64,000 bases of DNA from Bin5 sp965242905 (GCA_965242905.1 CBDETM010000002.1:434001-498000), one strand, 5' to 3'; counted from the stretch's first letter, positions 27,143 through 36,732 are shown. The notes: a model not told the origin generated them from the sequence alone. Translations and numbers: made by a program.

Positions 27143-28489
27143 TTAGCAGGAAACCGGACTGAATCCCTTCTCAAGAAGACAGTTTTCCAGCTCTTGTTTC
27201 GCCCTGGCGGCGTAGGCGGCGTAGCGTTGACGCTTGTTGCGGACGCGCTCAGGGAGGGGAGGCAGGAGGCCCATGTTTGCCTTCATGGGTTGAAAGTCAT
27301 CGGGCGCGGCGTGGGTGATGTAGTGGAAGAGGGCGCCGGACATGGCGGCGCGGGGCAATTGCAGTGGGGGCTGGTCGGTCAGTAAGCGGGCCATATTGAT
27401 CCCGGCAAGGAGGCCTCCCAACGCGCTGCCAACATAGCCTTCGGTACCGGTAATCTGGCCGGCAAAGAAGAGATCGTCTCTTTCCTTAAACTGTAGCGTG
27501 GGACGCAGAAGCGTTGGGCTGTTTATGAACGTATTGCGGTGCATCTGACCGAGTCGCACGAACTCGGCGTCCTGCAGGCCGGGAATCATTCGCAGGATGT
27601 CAGCTTGTGCGCCCCACTTCACGTTTGTCTGGAAACCGACAAGGTTATAGAGGGTGCCGGCGACATTGTCCTGCCGGAGTTGAACGACGGCGAAAGGGCG
27701 CTTTCCAGTTTTGGGGTCATGCAGACCCACCGGCCGCATCGGTCCAAAGGCAAGGGCGTCCTTGCCCCGCTGGGCCAGCGCCTCGATCGGCATGCAGCCT
27801 TCAAAGTAGCGTTCAAGTTCCTTGTCGGCGCCCGAAAGTTCGAGCCTGGGGGCAGCCAGCAGGGCGTCGACAAAGGCCTCGTACTCTGTCTGATCGAGTG
27901 GGCAGTTCAGATAGTCGCCATCGTCGGTACCTTCGCTGCCGGCCTTGTCCCAGCGGTTGCGGCGAAAGGCGATCGTAGTGTCGATGCTTTCCAAGGTGAC
28001 GATTGGGGCCATGGCATCGTAAAAGTAGAGGTAGGGGCCGGTAAGGGTCTGGACGGCGCGGGTCAAGGCGTCGCTGGTCAACGGGCCGGTGGCGAGAATC
28101 GCCGGGCCTTCGGGGATGGCGGTCACCTCCTGGCGGAGGAGCTCGATGCGCGGGTGCGAGGCGATGCGGCCGGTGATCTCGTCGGCGAACTCATCGCGGC
28201 CGACGGCGAGGGCCTGTCCGGCCGGCAGGGCGTGTTTGAAGGCTGTGCGGATCACGAAGCTGCCCAGATGCAGCATTTCGTTCTTGAGAATGCCGAGAGC
28301 GCGGTCGGGTAGCGTGCTGCCCATAGAGTTCGAGCAGACCAGCTCAGCCAGACGGTCGGTGACGTGGGCGGGTGTTTGCCGCACGGGACGCATTTCATAG
28401 AGACGGACGGAGAATCCCCGTTGCGCCAACTGCCAGGCCGCTTCGGTGCCGGCCAGTCCACCTCCTACCACTGTAACTGTCTTGCCCAT
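27143..28489 (-). CDS. trmFO: Folate/FAD-dependent tRNA-U54 methyltransferase
   Basis: This 448-residue flavoprotein starts with the FAD loop VGGGLAGTEAA (8-18) and contains LVCSNSMGS, RDEFADEITGRI, FYDAMAPIV, DYLNCPLDQTEYEAF, FEGCMPIE and the C-terminal ITGTEGYVGSALGGLLAG, all TrmFO hallmarks. It methylates U54 in the tRNA T-loop using methylene-tetrahydrofolate. Length is normal. It is divergent from the nucleoside phosphorylase gene. Confidence 0.97.
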   Translation of the reverse strand: MGKTVTVVGGGLAGTEAAWQLAQRGFSVRLYEMRPVRQTPAHVTDRLAELVCSNSMGSTLPDRALGILKNEMLHLGSFVIRTAFKHALPAGQALAVGRDEFADEITGRIASHPRIELLRQEVTAIPEGPAILATGPLTSDALTRAVQTLTGPYLYFYDAMAPIVTLESIDTTIAFRRNRWDKAGSEGTDDGDYLNCPLDQTEYEAFVDALLAAPRLELSGADKELERYFEGCMPIEALAQRGKDALAFGPMRPVGLHDPKTGKRPFAVVQLRQDNVAGTLYNLVGFQTNVKWGAQADILRMIPGLQDAEFVRLGQMHRNTFINSPTLLRPTLQFKERDDLFFAGQITGTEGYVGSALGGLLAGINMARLLTDQPPLQLPRAAMSGALFHYITHAAPDDFQPMKANMGLLPPLPERVRNKRQRYAAYAARAKQELENCLLEKGFSPVSC

Positions 28490-28510
28490 TTTTCACTCTG
28501 GTTGGATAAT
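28482..28510 (+). promoter_or_regulatory. Weak promoter candidate for the nucleoside phosphorylase gene
   Basis: TTGCCC (28482-28487), 17-bp spacer, GATAAT (28505-28510). It overlaps the 5' end of the divergent trmFO and leaves a leader of about 150 nt. Confidence 0.35.
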
Positions 28511-28663
28511 GAAACGCTGTTCAGCAAGGGACGGTCCGGGGGTCGATACGGGGCGGCCGCAATGGACCCGGCTCGCGCTGCGCAGGAGAAAATCCGGCAT
28601 GGGCGACCCCTGTCGCAGCATTGTGCAAGTTTACCACCAACGAGCAAGGCGCCAAAGAAATTC

Positions 28664-30022
28664 ATGATGAACGCAGTCGACTTGATCACCAAGAAGCGTG
28701 ACGGCGGCGAGCACAGCGCCGCTGAGTTGGAATTCCTGATGGAGGGAATCGTTCAGGGGACCGTCCCCGACTACCAGATTGCGGCCTGGGCAATGGCGGT
28801 CTACTTTCGAGGCATGACAGCGGCAGAGTCGACAGCGCTGACGCTGGCAATGGCCGGTAGCGGCGAGAGGCTCGATCTGCGCGAGCTGGCGGGGTCGGAA
28901 AAGCTGATTGTGGACAAACATTCCAGCGGCGGCGTAGGCGACAAGACTACCTTAACGGTGGGGCCGATCGCGGCGGCGTGCGGGTTACCGGTAGGCAAGA
29001 TGAGCGGTCGCGGGCTCAGTTTTTCAGGCGGCACGATCGACAAGCTGGAGGGTATTCCCGGGTGGGGCGCTAGTCTGAGTACTGCACAGTTTCGCCGCCA
29101 GCTGAGGGAGGTGGGACTGGTGGTGGCAGCCCAGACGGCCACGCTGGCGCCGGCAGACCAGATGCTGTATGCGTTGCGGGATGTCACGGGCACGGTGCCG
29201 AGCCTGCCTCTCATTGCAGGCAGCATCATGAGCAAGAAGCTGGCTGCGGGGGCGGACGCCATCGTACTGGACGTAAAGTGCGGTCAGGGGGCATTCATGG
29301 AGTCGCCGGCGGAGGCGAAGGAGCTGGCCGAGCTGATGGTTTCGATCGGAAAGGGGGCTGGGCGCCGGGTGACAGCGCTGGTTACAGCGATGGACCAGCC
29401 TCTGGGAAGGGCGGTGGGCAACATTCTTGAGGTCCGGGAGGCGATCGATACGCTCCAAGGAGGAGGATCGCCCGACTTCCAGCAGTTGACACAGGAGGTG
29501 GCGTCGGAGATGCTTCTGCTGGGCGACCCAGAATTGCACGGAGAGCAGGAGACGGCGGGAGACGAGGCCGGACGTGAGGCAGCCAGGCGAAGCGTTCAGG
29601 AGGCCATTGACTCCGGGGCAGCCTTTGACAGGTTCGTTCGGTTTGTGGCGGCGCAAGGCGGTGACGCGGCCGCGGTCAAGAGTCCGGAAAGGCTAGCCAG
29701 GGCGCCCGTGACCGTAGAAGCAGAGGCGACGCGGGACGGGGTTGTCAGCGGTGTGGATGCGCGAGCAGTCGGTCTTGCCGTGGTGGCGCTAGGCGGGGGG
29801 CGGCAACGTAAGGGCGACGAAATCGATCACCGCGTCGGTATCGTGCTGACGGCGAAGGTGGGTGACAGCGTTTCAGCTGGGGATAGACTGTGTACCGTGC
29901 ATGCGGCTGACGAGGATGCGGCCGGTTTTGCGGCGGAACGTGTTCTGAAGGCCTACAGTTTTTCTGATGCGGCACATAACTTACCAGAGCGAGCAATCGT
30001 ATTGGACCGGATCACCAGTTGA
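28664..30022 (+). CDS. pdp: Pyrimidine-nucleoside (thymidine) phosphorylase
   Basis: This protein of about 452 residues has the family order. A helical N-domain (MNAVDLITKKRDGGEHSA) comes first, then the phosphate site KHSSGGVGDKT and the signature KMSGRGLSFSGGTIDKLEG, and last a C-terminal lobe with HRVGIVL. It splits thymidine or uridine with phosphate to base plus pentose-1-phosphate. The usual G-H-T-G-G in the signature is S-F-S-G-G here. ATG 28664 is followed by a second ATG. The 3' end overlaps the convergent GT4 gene by 11 nt. deoA is an alternative name. Confidence 0.92.
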   Translation: MMNAVDLITKKRDGGEHSAAELEFLMEGIVQGTVPDYQIAAWAMAVYFRGMTAAESTALTLAMAGSGERLDLRELAGSEKLIVDKHSSGGVGDKTTLTVGPIAAACGLPVGKMSGRGLSFSGGTIDKLEGIPGWGASLSTAQFRRQLREVGLVVAAQTATLAPADQMLYALRDVTGTVPSLPLIAGSIMSKKLAAGADAIVLDVKCGQGAFMESPAEAKELAELMVSIGKGAGRRVTALVTAMDQPLGRAVGNILEVREAIDTLQGGGSPDFQQLTQEVASEMLLLGDPELHGEQETAGDEAGREAARRSVQEAIDSGAAFDRFVRFVAAQGGDAAAVKSPERLARAPVTVEAEATRDGVVSGVDARAVGLAVVALGGGRQRKGDEIDHRVGIVLTAKVGDSVSAGDRLCTVHAADEDAAGFAAERVLKAYSFSDAAHNLPERAIVLDRITS

Positions 30023-31220
30023 CGTCCTGCCTCTGCGCCACCACTGACTTGTACATGTTCAGTGTCGACTTGGCGATTGTGAGCCAATTGTACGAGCGTG
30101 TGACCTCCTGCAGTGCACGAGCGCGCATGGCCTGGGCCTGAAGCGGGTCGGTGAGTAGCTGATCAACTGCCCAGGCTATGCTTTGCGTGTCATTGACTCG
30201 CACAGTGAGACCGGTGCGCCGGTGGTCGACGACCTCTGCCAGCCCGCCGACTTCGCTGGCGATGACGCTACAGCCGGCGGCCATAGCTTCAAGAGCAACA
30301 ATACCGAAGGGCTCGTACAGGCTGGGAAAGACGGCTGCGTCGACGCTGCGATAGAGGCAGTCGCGCGTTTCGCTGTCGACAAACCCCAAGAGTTCAACGG
30401 CCTCCCCGATTCCCAATTCATCGACCAACGGCTGTAACTGCTCGCTGTTTCTGCCTGCTACAATCAGACGCAGGTCGGGATGTTTTTCGTGAATGAAGGG
30501 AAGCGCCTGCAGCAGCACCTGCACGCCCTTCTCCGGGGTGATGCGACCGATGTAAAAGAGCAGTTTTTCGCGGTTGGGGGCGAATCTGGCTTTCAGCTCG
30601 CGAACTCGCTCCTCCGGGCAGGCCTGAAATGGGGTGACGTCAACGCCGTTGGGGATGAAGGTTACTTTGTCCAGCGGCACATCGAAGAATCTGCGCAGTT
30701 CGCCGGCCATGTAGGAGCTGCAGACGATGAGCCGCCAGGATTCGAAGCAAACTTGCCACTCCAGCTGGTTGATATTGCGACTTGTTTCGCTGGGCAGGTG
30801 TGATTGGTGTCTTCCTCTTTCGGTGGCATGGATGGTGGTAACGAGAGGAATCCGCCAGGCGTGCTTCAGTTCGATACCGGCTGAGGCGGTCAACCAGTCG
30901 TGGACGTGGATCAGCGAGTATGGGTTGGTGCCATGCAGCTCCATTGCCTTTGACACCAGGTACCGGTTATTGTCGACGACGCTGTTAAAGAGGTCCAGGG
31001 GGTTGACCGAAGGGGTTTCCACCCGGTGGACGGTTATCAATTCCGACAGTACCTCAAGGTGGTGGGCGTTGCCGGTGCGGGGCGTCAGAAGATCCAGGTG
31101 GAAGGGAGGCGCTAGTTCGCCTGAAAGGGCACCAAATGCCCGAACAAGCTCCGATACGTGTCTTCCTATCCCACCTACCACGTTGGGGGGGTACTCCCAG
31201 GAAATGAAGAGAATGCGCAT
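30012..31220 (-). CDS. GT4-family glycosyltransferase
   Basis: This 402-residue GT-B fold enzyme begins MRILFISWEYPPNVVGGIGRH, a glycine loop typical of glycogen-synthase-like GT4 enzymes. The C-terminal half has FYIGRITPEKGVQVLLQAL, and the E-x7-E motif occurs in EPFGIVALEAMAAG. It uses an NDP-sugar to extend a glycan, possibly a storage or surface polysaccharide. It is the third gene of a minus-strand run (mltG, substrate-binding lipoprotein, this gene). The acceptor is unknown. Confidence 0.9.
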   Translation of the reverse strand: MRILFISWEYPPNVVGGIGRHVSELVRAFGALSGELAPPFHLDLLTPRTGNAHHLEVLSELITVHRVETPSVNPLDLFNSVVDNNRYLVSKAMELHGTNPYSLIHVHDWLTASAGIELKHAWRIPLVTTIHATERGRHQSHLPSETSRNINQLEWQVCFESWRLIVCSSYMAGELRRFFDVPLDKVTFIPNGVDVTPFQACPEERVRELKARFAPNREKLLFYIGRITPEKGVQVLLQALPFIHEKHPDLRLIVAGRNSEQLQPLVDELGIGEAVELLGFVDSETRDCLYRSVDAAVFPSLYEPFGIVALEAMAAGCSVIASEVGGLAEVVDHRRTGLTVRVNDTQSIAWAVDQLLTDPLQAQAMRARALQEVTRSYNWLTIAKSTLNMYKSVVAQRQDVNW

Positions 31221-31286
31221 TCGAAATTCTGCGATAGATTCAGTGCGGATTCTGTGAGCCTGACTGCCACACCGGCCGATTCCGTG

Positions 31287-32228
31287 TCAAGGAAGCTGTA
31301 GGATTTTCATCAGTCCGGTTTTCCCTTCGAGGTCAAGAGAGAAGACTGCCAGTTCACGCTTGTTCGAAGGGAGGTCATCTTCGGCGATCTGCTGCAGAGC
31401 CCGCCGCGTAGCGAGGTAGACGGCGAAGGCTGTCGGCGATGCGTCGGCATTCGCTGCTGACCATTCTATATACTGGTCTGCACTTTCCCCCAAGGCGACT
31501 ACCCAATAGACGGGTCCGGGAGGAGTTCCGTCGAGCCTTTCCAAAAGCAGAGAATTAAAGACCGGATCGCCGGCTACGGCCGTAGTCCAGAAAGGCACTA
31601 GAGGGCTCTGCGTTCGCAGATCGCCCAGAAACGCCGCGCCCTCAGCGGGACCGCCAAGCCAGAGCACAGCGTCGGCTGCCGCAGCGCCGGTGGCGGAGTC
31701 GACTGCGGTGACCGACTTGCCGGTTTTCGAGGACCACCGTTCAGCGGCGTTCTGAGGCCAACCGAAGTCGAGGCCGGCAACAGCTATGTTCGTCCCAGAC
31801 ATCTCGGAGATAGTTGTCTCGATCAGAGTCTGCGCTGCTTCGCTTGAGGCCGGTCTTGTTTGCGGGTGCCATGACACGCCTGAAGCGGCGATGACTTCTG
31901 CCACTGCAGAGACCTGACGCGCTTGCAGAGGTCCAACCACGGCCAGGACCGTTTCGTCGCGGAGCATTTTAGCGGCTGAGCGGCGGGCCTGGGCCGGGTC
32001 GGCGGAGGTATCCAACGCGAGAGGCAGCGCCTCGAACTGCTGGAGCGGGTAATCCGCCAGCGCCATGCGCATTGCGGAAAGAGCTTCGTATCCGCTCTCT
32101 CGGTGGAGTCCTTCAAAGGGAGCCAACAAACCAATCTTCACAACAGGCCGCGTGGGATTGCAGGAAAGGAGAAACAGGGAAAACAAGAGACAGAATACGA
32201 CGCGAGCTAAGGTTAGGGCGCGGCCCAT
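31287..32228 (-). CDS. Periplasmic-binding-protein-like lipoprotein (type I fold)
   Basis: A signal (MGRALTLARVVFCLLFSLFLLSC) with lipobox LLSC precedes VKIGLLAPFEGLHRESGYE. This is the start of the leucine/amide-type receptor-ligand-binding fold, and ALAVVGPLQARQVSAVAEV-like segments follow. Such proteins bind amino acids or amides for ABC importers, but no permease or ATPase is nearby. It could also act as a sensor. The ATG at 32228 is chosen over an upstream start because it begins the signal peptide. Confidence 0.78.
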   Translation of the reverse strand: MGRALTLARVVFCLLFSLFLLSCNPTRPVVKIGLLAPFEGLHRESGYEALSAMRMALADYPLQQFEALPLALDTSADPAQARRSAAKMLRDETVLAVVGPLQARQVSAVAEVIAASGVSWHPQTRPASSEAAQTLIETTISEMSGTNIAVAGLDFGWPQNAAERWSSKTGKSVTAVDSATGAAAADAVLWLGGPAEGAAFLGDLRTQSPLVPFWTTAVAGDPVFNSLLLERLDGTPPGPVYWVVALGESADQYIEWSAANADASPTAFAVYLATRRALQQIAEDDLPSNKRELAVFSLDLEGKTGLMKILQLP

Positions 32229-32350
32229 CGTACCATAGACAGTTAGGGGTGCGAAAGTTTTTGCAACCACAGATGTTTCGCGTGACCGTAGCACCCGGAA
32301 CCCGCCCAAAGCCAGCTCCAGGTCGCGTCATGCATCAGAGGGCTACCCGC

Positions 32351-33673
32351 CTAGGGTTGATAGCCGTAGATTGCGAGATTCTGGTTGTGCTCAGCGAGCG
32401 TTTGGGCGAAGACATGGCGGCCTTCGTCACCGGTCGCAAGGAAGAAACAGTAGGACGTCTGCGTTGGATTGCTGGTGGCCTCGATGGCTCGCAGGCCTGG
32501 GCTGGCGATAGGACCGGGCGGTAGTCCCGGGTGCAGATATGTGTTGTAGAGGCTTTCGACCTGGGCGTATTCCTCAATCGTCTGGGGCTTCCACCACCAG
32601 TTGCCAGTCGTGCCTTTGGCGTACTGCACCGTTGGGTCGGCCTGGAGATATGTTCCGCCAACATCGCGACAGTCATTGTTGAGTCGATTGATATAGACGC
32701 TGGCGATCAAGGGGCGCTCGTCATCCTGGACGGCCTCTCGTTCGACGATAGATGCAAGGGTGATCAGTTCGTGGCCGCTCATGCCGCTGCTGCCTCCACT
32801 GAGACCGCCGGCGCCGACCCGGTTCTCAAAGTTGTCCAACATGGATGCCAGGACAAGCTCCGGGCCGGTAGCGTTCACAGGAAAACGGTAGGTGTCGGGG
32901 AACAGATAGCCTTCCAGGGAGGCGCTGGGAGGGAGATTGCTGAGGAAATCGTAGTTATCCAACAGTCCAAGGCTCTGAGGCTGGCGAACGGCTGTCAGAA
33001 ACCGCTCGCCGTCGATGACGAAGTTTTGGGCCAAGCGCTCGGCGATCTCTTCAGCCCGGAAGCCTTCAGGAATGGTTACCAAGACTTCCTCGAAGCGAGC
33101 CTGCTGCAGCTCGCGGGCGATCTCGGGTATGGTCATGGAGTCGGCCAGCATGAAGTTGCCGGCTTCAATTTCTCTATCCAGTTTTTCCACTCGCAGGTAG
33201 AGGTTAAAGAGGTCGGCATCGTGGATGAAGCCGGCGGCGGCGAGGCGCGCCGCAATGTAGCGGGCAGGTTCGCCTGGATTGATTGTGAATGCCCGCGGAC
33301 GAAGATCGTCGCCAGCAGGGATTAGCAGTTCCTCTTCGCGGAGTCTCAGCGTGAAGGCCAGTATCTGCGCCTCGATGTTCTCCGGAGTCAGCGCGTCCTC
33401 TCCTTCATCGGGATCGATCAGAGCAGCCGACTGTCGTTCGACGGCCAGAAACTGCTCCGTCAGGTGGGCGCGAGACACAATTACTACGCCCCACAGAACG
33501 AAGAGAACCAGAATCAGGAACGAAGCTCGAGTCAGGTTAAGGAGCAACGGCTCCTTGTGGGCATGTCTATTTAAGCGGCGAGTAACAGCTTCCCTTTCCA
33601 CGGTGGGGTTTCCTAGTAGAAGGCTTTCGCGGCCCAACTGAACAGTGGTCCGGCAACCAGCCAATTGTAACAC
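32351..33673 (-). CDS. mltG: Endolytic murein transglycosylase MltG
   Basis: This 440-residue YceG/MltG-family protein has one membrane helix at about 45-65. A LysM-like domain (INPGEPARYIAARLAAAGFI) and the catalytic domain follow, with LEGYLFPDTYRF, the active Glu in ASIVERE, DPTVQYA and YNTYLHPGLPPGPIASPG. It cleaves nascent glycan strands at the membrane and so sets strand length. The GTG start at 33673 is the longest choice; a shorter start near the membrane segment is possible. Confidence 0.93.
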   Translation of the reverse strand: MLQLAGCRTTVQLGRESLLLGNPTVEREAVTRRLNRHAHKEPLLLNLTRASFLILVLFVLWGVVIVSRAHLTEQFLAVERQSAALIDPDEGEDALTPENIEAQILAFTLRLREEELLIPAGDDLRPRAFTINPGEPARYIAARLAAAGFIHDADLFNLYLRVEKLDREIEAGNFMLADSMTIPEIARELQQARFEEVLVTIPEGFRAEEIAERLAQNFVIDGERFLTAVRQPQSLGLLDNYDFLSNLPPSASLEGYLFPDTYRFPVNATGPELVLASMLDNFENRVGAGGLSGGSSGMSGHELITLASIVEREAVQDDERPLIASVYINRLNNDCRDVGGTYLQADPTVQYAKGTTGNWWWKPQTIEEYAQVESLYNTYLHPGLPPGPIASPGLRAIEATSNPTQTSYCFFLATGDEGRHVFAQTLAEHNQNLAIYGYQP

Positions 33674-33885
33674 TGGGCACAGCCAAGACCAACGCGCGGT
33701 CAGTTCGTCTTCCCAGTATGCTTTGTTGGGTTACCGTTTGTCTGATATTCTAGTGTGAACGATCAAGGGTGGCGCTACGGTTCCGTGCGGCAGGGGTTGT
33801 AGTTGTCGGGGTTGTCGAGCAGGTCGCTTTCGCTATTGGTCGCGCGCTGCGCTTTTCATTGGGCCCTCGTAGGTACTGCGTTTCT

Positions 33886-35370
33886 ATGGACAGTTCATAT
33901 TTTTGGAATCTGACCGCTGCGGGGATGGCCTTCCTCCTGCCGGCTGGCATCGTCCTGGTTGCGGCATGCGGTATGAGGGCGGAGAGAGTGTGGGATGCCG
34001 CATTGGGAGGCATGGCGGCCTTTTGTCTGGCGGGGTTGGGGTATTGGGCGGCTGGCTTTGCATTTCAGTTCGGCAGTGTCGGTTTTGTGTATACCGATCA
34101 CCCTGAGTTATCCGGCCTGCTGAGGGGGTGGAGCCCGCTTCCAGAGGGTTGGGGCGTAGGCTGGATTGCGGCGGGCCTGGATGGGTGGTTCCTGACCGGC
34201 GCTGCGGCGACACCGGCGGCGATGGGCCTGTTTCTGGCGCACGTGCCCTGGTCCATGACAGCAGCGCTGTTGCCGGTACTGGCTCTAAGAGGGCGCGCCC
34301 CGGCGCTTGCAACGCTAATCATCGCGTTGGTTGTGGGTGCGCTGGTTTATCCGCTGGCTGGAAACTGGGTTCAGGGCGGAGGGTGGCTGGCTGCGCTGGG
34401 GAACAACGCGGGTCTGGGACACGGGTTGGTCGATTTCGGAGGCGGGGGCACGGTGTTTCTGGTGTCGGCTTCAGCATCTTTGGCGGCACTTCTGGTTTGG
34501 CCGCCGCGGGCGAGGGCACAGGGGCAGGCTGCCAGCACTGAACTTCCTATCGTTCATTTGCCACTGCTCGCAGTCGTGGGTTCTTTGTTTGTGATGGCGG
34601 GCGTTTTGGCCTGGGTGTGGGCAAGCCCGGTACAGCAGCCGGGGACGACCCCATATTCGGCGATGCGAACGGCTGTCAACGGCCTGCTTTACGCTGCTGG
34701 CGGCGTGACAGTTCCCTTACTCTACACCTGGTTTGTAACCGGTTCGAGCGATCCGGGGATGAGCGCGCGAGGTCTGGTGGCGGGGGTCATCGCCGGACTG
34801 GCAGCGGGGCCCTTTCCCGGACATGCGGGCGCGCTGCTGACAGGGCTTTTGGCCGGGAGCAGTGTTCCATTCGTGACATACGCGCTGCAAAGAGTATTCC
34901 GCCTCGAAGACGGCGCCGGCATCTTTGCCACCGCGGGGATTCCAGCGGCAATCGGACTGGTATGCGTTGGCATATTCGCTGACGGCGCTGCGGGGGCCGG
35001 TTGGCAGCAGGTGGGCGCCGGCAGCTATTTGGGCGTTGAAGGTCAGGGCGTTACGGGTCTTCTGGCCGCCGCGGGTTATCGGAGCAGTTTTCTCGGCCAG
35101 TTCCAGGCGCAGATTATTGGCATCGTGGCACTGGGACTTTGGGGATTCGTCAGCGGCAGCATCATCTGTGTGCCGTTGGGCCTGCTATTCTACGGTTTAG
35201 GAAGGGCGGTGCAGAGCGACGAGAGTGTCAGGGAACAGGTTCCAAGTCGAGGCAGGCAGCAGCACTGGCCCGAGGGCACGGGAGCCGGGCGGAGGGACAC
35301 TTCCTTTTCACAGGAGATGGCGGCGCGGCCGGCGTCGGAAGTACCGGCGGAGGAACCCCGTTTTCAGTAG
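33886..35370 (+). CDS. Amt/Rh-family membrane protein lacking the pore histidines
   Basis: This protein of about 494 residues has about 11 membrane helices and Amt-like landmarks. They are the NAGLGHGLVDFGGGGTVF region (174-191), the GLVAGVIAGLAAGPFPGHAG helix, and EDGAGIFATAGIPAAIG (341-357). The two histidines of the ammonium pore (E. coli AmtB His168 and His318) align with Phe191 and Ala350. The C-terminal 60 residues are hydrophilic and disordered. It may be a degenerate channel, a transporter for another substrate or a sensor. ATG 33886 is chosen by family fit. Confidence 0.7.
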   Translation: MDSSYFWNLTAAGMAFLLPAGIVLVAACGMRAERVWDAALGGMAAFCLAGLGYWAAGFAFQFGSVGFVYTDHPELSGLLRGWSPLPEGWGVGWIAAGLDGWFLTGAAATPAAMGLFLAHVPWSMTAALLPVLALRGRAPALATLIIALVVGALVYPLAGNWVQGGGWLAALGNNAGLGHGLVDFGGGGTVFLVSASASLAALLVWPPRARAQGQAASTELPIVHLPLLAVVGSLFVMAGVLAWVWASPVQQPGTTPYSAMRTAVNGLLYAAGGVTVPLLYTWFVTGSSDPGMSARGLVAGVIAGLAAGPFPGHAGALLTGLLAGSSVPFVTYALQRVFRLEDGAGIFATAGIPAAIGLVCVGIFADGAAGAGWQQVGAGSYLGVEGQGVTGLLAAAGYRSSFLGQFQAQIIGIVALGLWGFVSGSIICVPLGLLFYGLGRAVQSDESVREQVPSRGRQQHWPEGTGAGRRDTSFSQEMAARPASEVPAEEPRFQ

Positions 35371-35375
35371 GCGTT

Positions 35376-35981
35376 TCAGGCGTCGTTGGACAATGCACAG
35401 GTTGCCAGGTTGAAGTACTGGGCGCCACCCGGGCCCAGTACGCTGCGAATGAAGTGCAGTTCGCTTACTCTCCAGTCGATCCAGATCTGAGACTCACCCT
35501 CTTCTGCGGCGCGGCGCAGTTGTTCTGATGCCACGCGTAGTGCGGGGCGCGCGGCATTGCGTGCGGTACGCGCCAGGGTGATGTGGGGCGAGAAGCGGTT
35601 CCGTTCCGGCGGGAATCCTACTTGCCGGGCTAAGGATTCCAGGTCAGTTTGCAGCTCCAAAAGGGCCTCCGCATCACCTTCGATTCCCACCCAAAGAACG
35701 CGCAGATTTGACCAAGAGCGGAAACAGCCGAGCCCGGAAGGTGACAGCGAAAAGGGGTCGTGTCTGGCCGCGATGGCCGTCAGTCCATTCTGCAGCAGAC
35801 GGCGCCGGGATTCTTCGGTTTCGCCCAGGAACCGTAGCGTGAGGTGCAGGTTTTGGGTGTTGGTCCAGCGTAGTAAGGACGGCTGTTCGCGCAGCGACGG
35901 TAGCTCTTTCAGGCGATCTTGCAGCGCTTGAAGTTGCTGCTTTACAGGGTGGGGAATCTCTAAAGCGATGAATGTACGCAC
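35376..35981 (-). CDS. thpR: RNA 2',3'-cyclic phosphodiesterase
   Basis: This 201-residue 2H-phosphoesterase has the two HxT motifs, HLT at 46-48 and HIT at 133-135, and the family start MRTFIALEIP. It opens 2',3'-cyclic phosphate RNA ends, and can also act as a 2'-5' RNA ligase in vitro. It follows the SCO1 gene by 43 nt on the minus strand and ends 5 nt from the convergent Amt-like gene. Confidence 0.92.
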   Translation of the reverse strand: MRTFIALEIPHPVKQQLQALQDRLKELPSLREQPSLLRWTNTQNLHLTLRFLGETEESRRRLLQNGLTAIAARHDPFSLSPSGLGCFRSWSNLRVLWVGIEGDAEALLELQTDLESLARQVGFPPERNRFSPHITLARTARNAARPALRVASEQLRRAAEEGESQIWIDWRVSELHFIRSVLGPGGAQYFNLATCALSNDA

Positions 35982-36024
35982 CGGTGATACAGACCTCCTA
36001 CGTTCAGGATGGTTGCGAAAGCGA

Positions 36025-36732
36025 CTATCTTAGCAACTCCTTCAGATCTGCGGCCAACGCTTCTGAGGTCACGTCGGCGCTGAACAGTGCCCGCCAGTTC
36101 CCTTCTCTGTCGATAAGAAAGATACGCGAAGTATGGTCGAGGAGATAGTATTCGTCGTCAAGGCTGTGGCCTTCGGCGGCGCCAGTGTACAGGCCGTAGC
36201 CCTGTTTGACGGCCTCCAATTTGGTTTCGGGTACGCGGACTGCGTAGAACCGGGGATCGAAGGCGAGAATGTATGGCTCTAGTCGTGCGAGGCTGTCGCG
36301 TTGCGGGTCGACAGAGACGAAAACGACTTTGAGATCTGACCCCAAAGCGGGGGCTTCCTTTTCCAGCAGTTCCTTCACGGCAGCCAGTTCGAGCATGGTC
36401 AGGGGACAGATATCGGGACAGAATGTGTAGCCGAAGAAGAGAAGGACGGGGTCGCCGATCAGTTCGGCGAGTTCGAAGGGGGCGCCGTCAAAGTTTTGGC
36501 CGCGAATTGGCGCGGCCAGGTTGGCCTCTTCGAAGACTGTGCCGGCATACTCGTGTTGCCGACAGGCAGCTATGAGAAACACTATCACGCCAAGTAGAAA
36601 AAGGATAGCCAGTAGGCGCAGCGGCTCCCGCTGGCTGCCAAGACCGGCAGTGGAGCACATTGCGTTTCTCGCCCCCAAGACCAGGGTTGTGAATCTCTTT
36701 CTTCTGCGGTTGATCCGGTGTAACCCGCTCAT
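36025..36732 (-). CDS. SCO1/SenC-family copper chaperone
   Basis: This 235-residue protein has a single hydrophobic segment (about 38-56) ending in LIAAC57, a plausible lipobox. A thioredoxin-like SCO domain follows with copper ligands Cys105 and Cys109 (CPDICP) and His200 (LLDH). SCO proteins deliver copper to the Cu-A site of cytochrome c oxidase. The start may be at an internal Met (residue 25), which would give a normal lipoprotein signal. With CtaG elsewhere in the window it points to an aerobic heme-copper oxidase. Confidence 0.93.
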   Translation of the reverse strand: MSGLHRINRRRKRFTTLVLGARNAMCSTAGLGSQREPLRLLAILFLLGVIVFLIAACRQHEYAGTVFEEANLAAPIRGQNFDGAPFELAELIGDPVLLFFGYTFCPDICPLTMLELAAVKELLEKEAPALGSDLKVVFVSVDPQRDSLARLEPYILAFDPRFYAVRVPETKLEAVKQGYGLYTGAAEGHSLDDEYYLLDHTSRIFLIDREGNWRALFSADVTSEALAADLKELLR

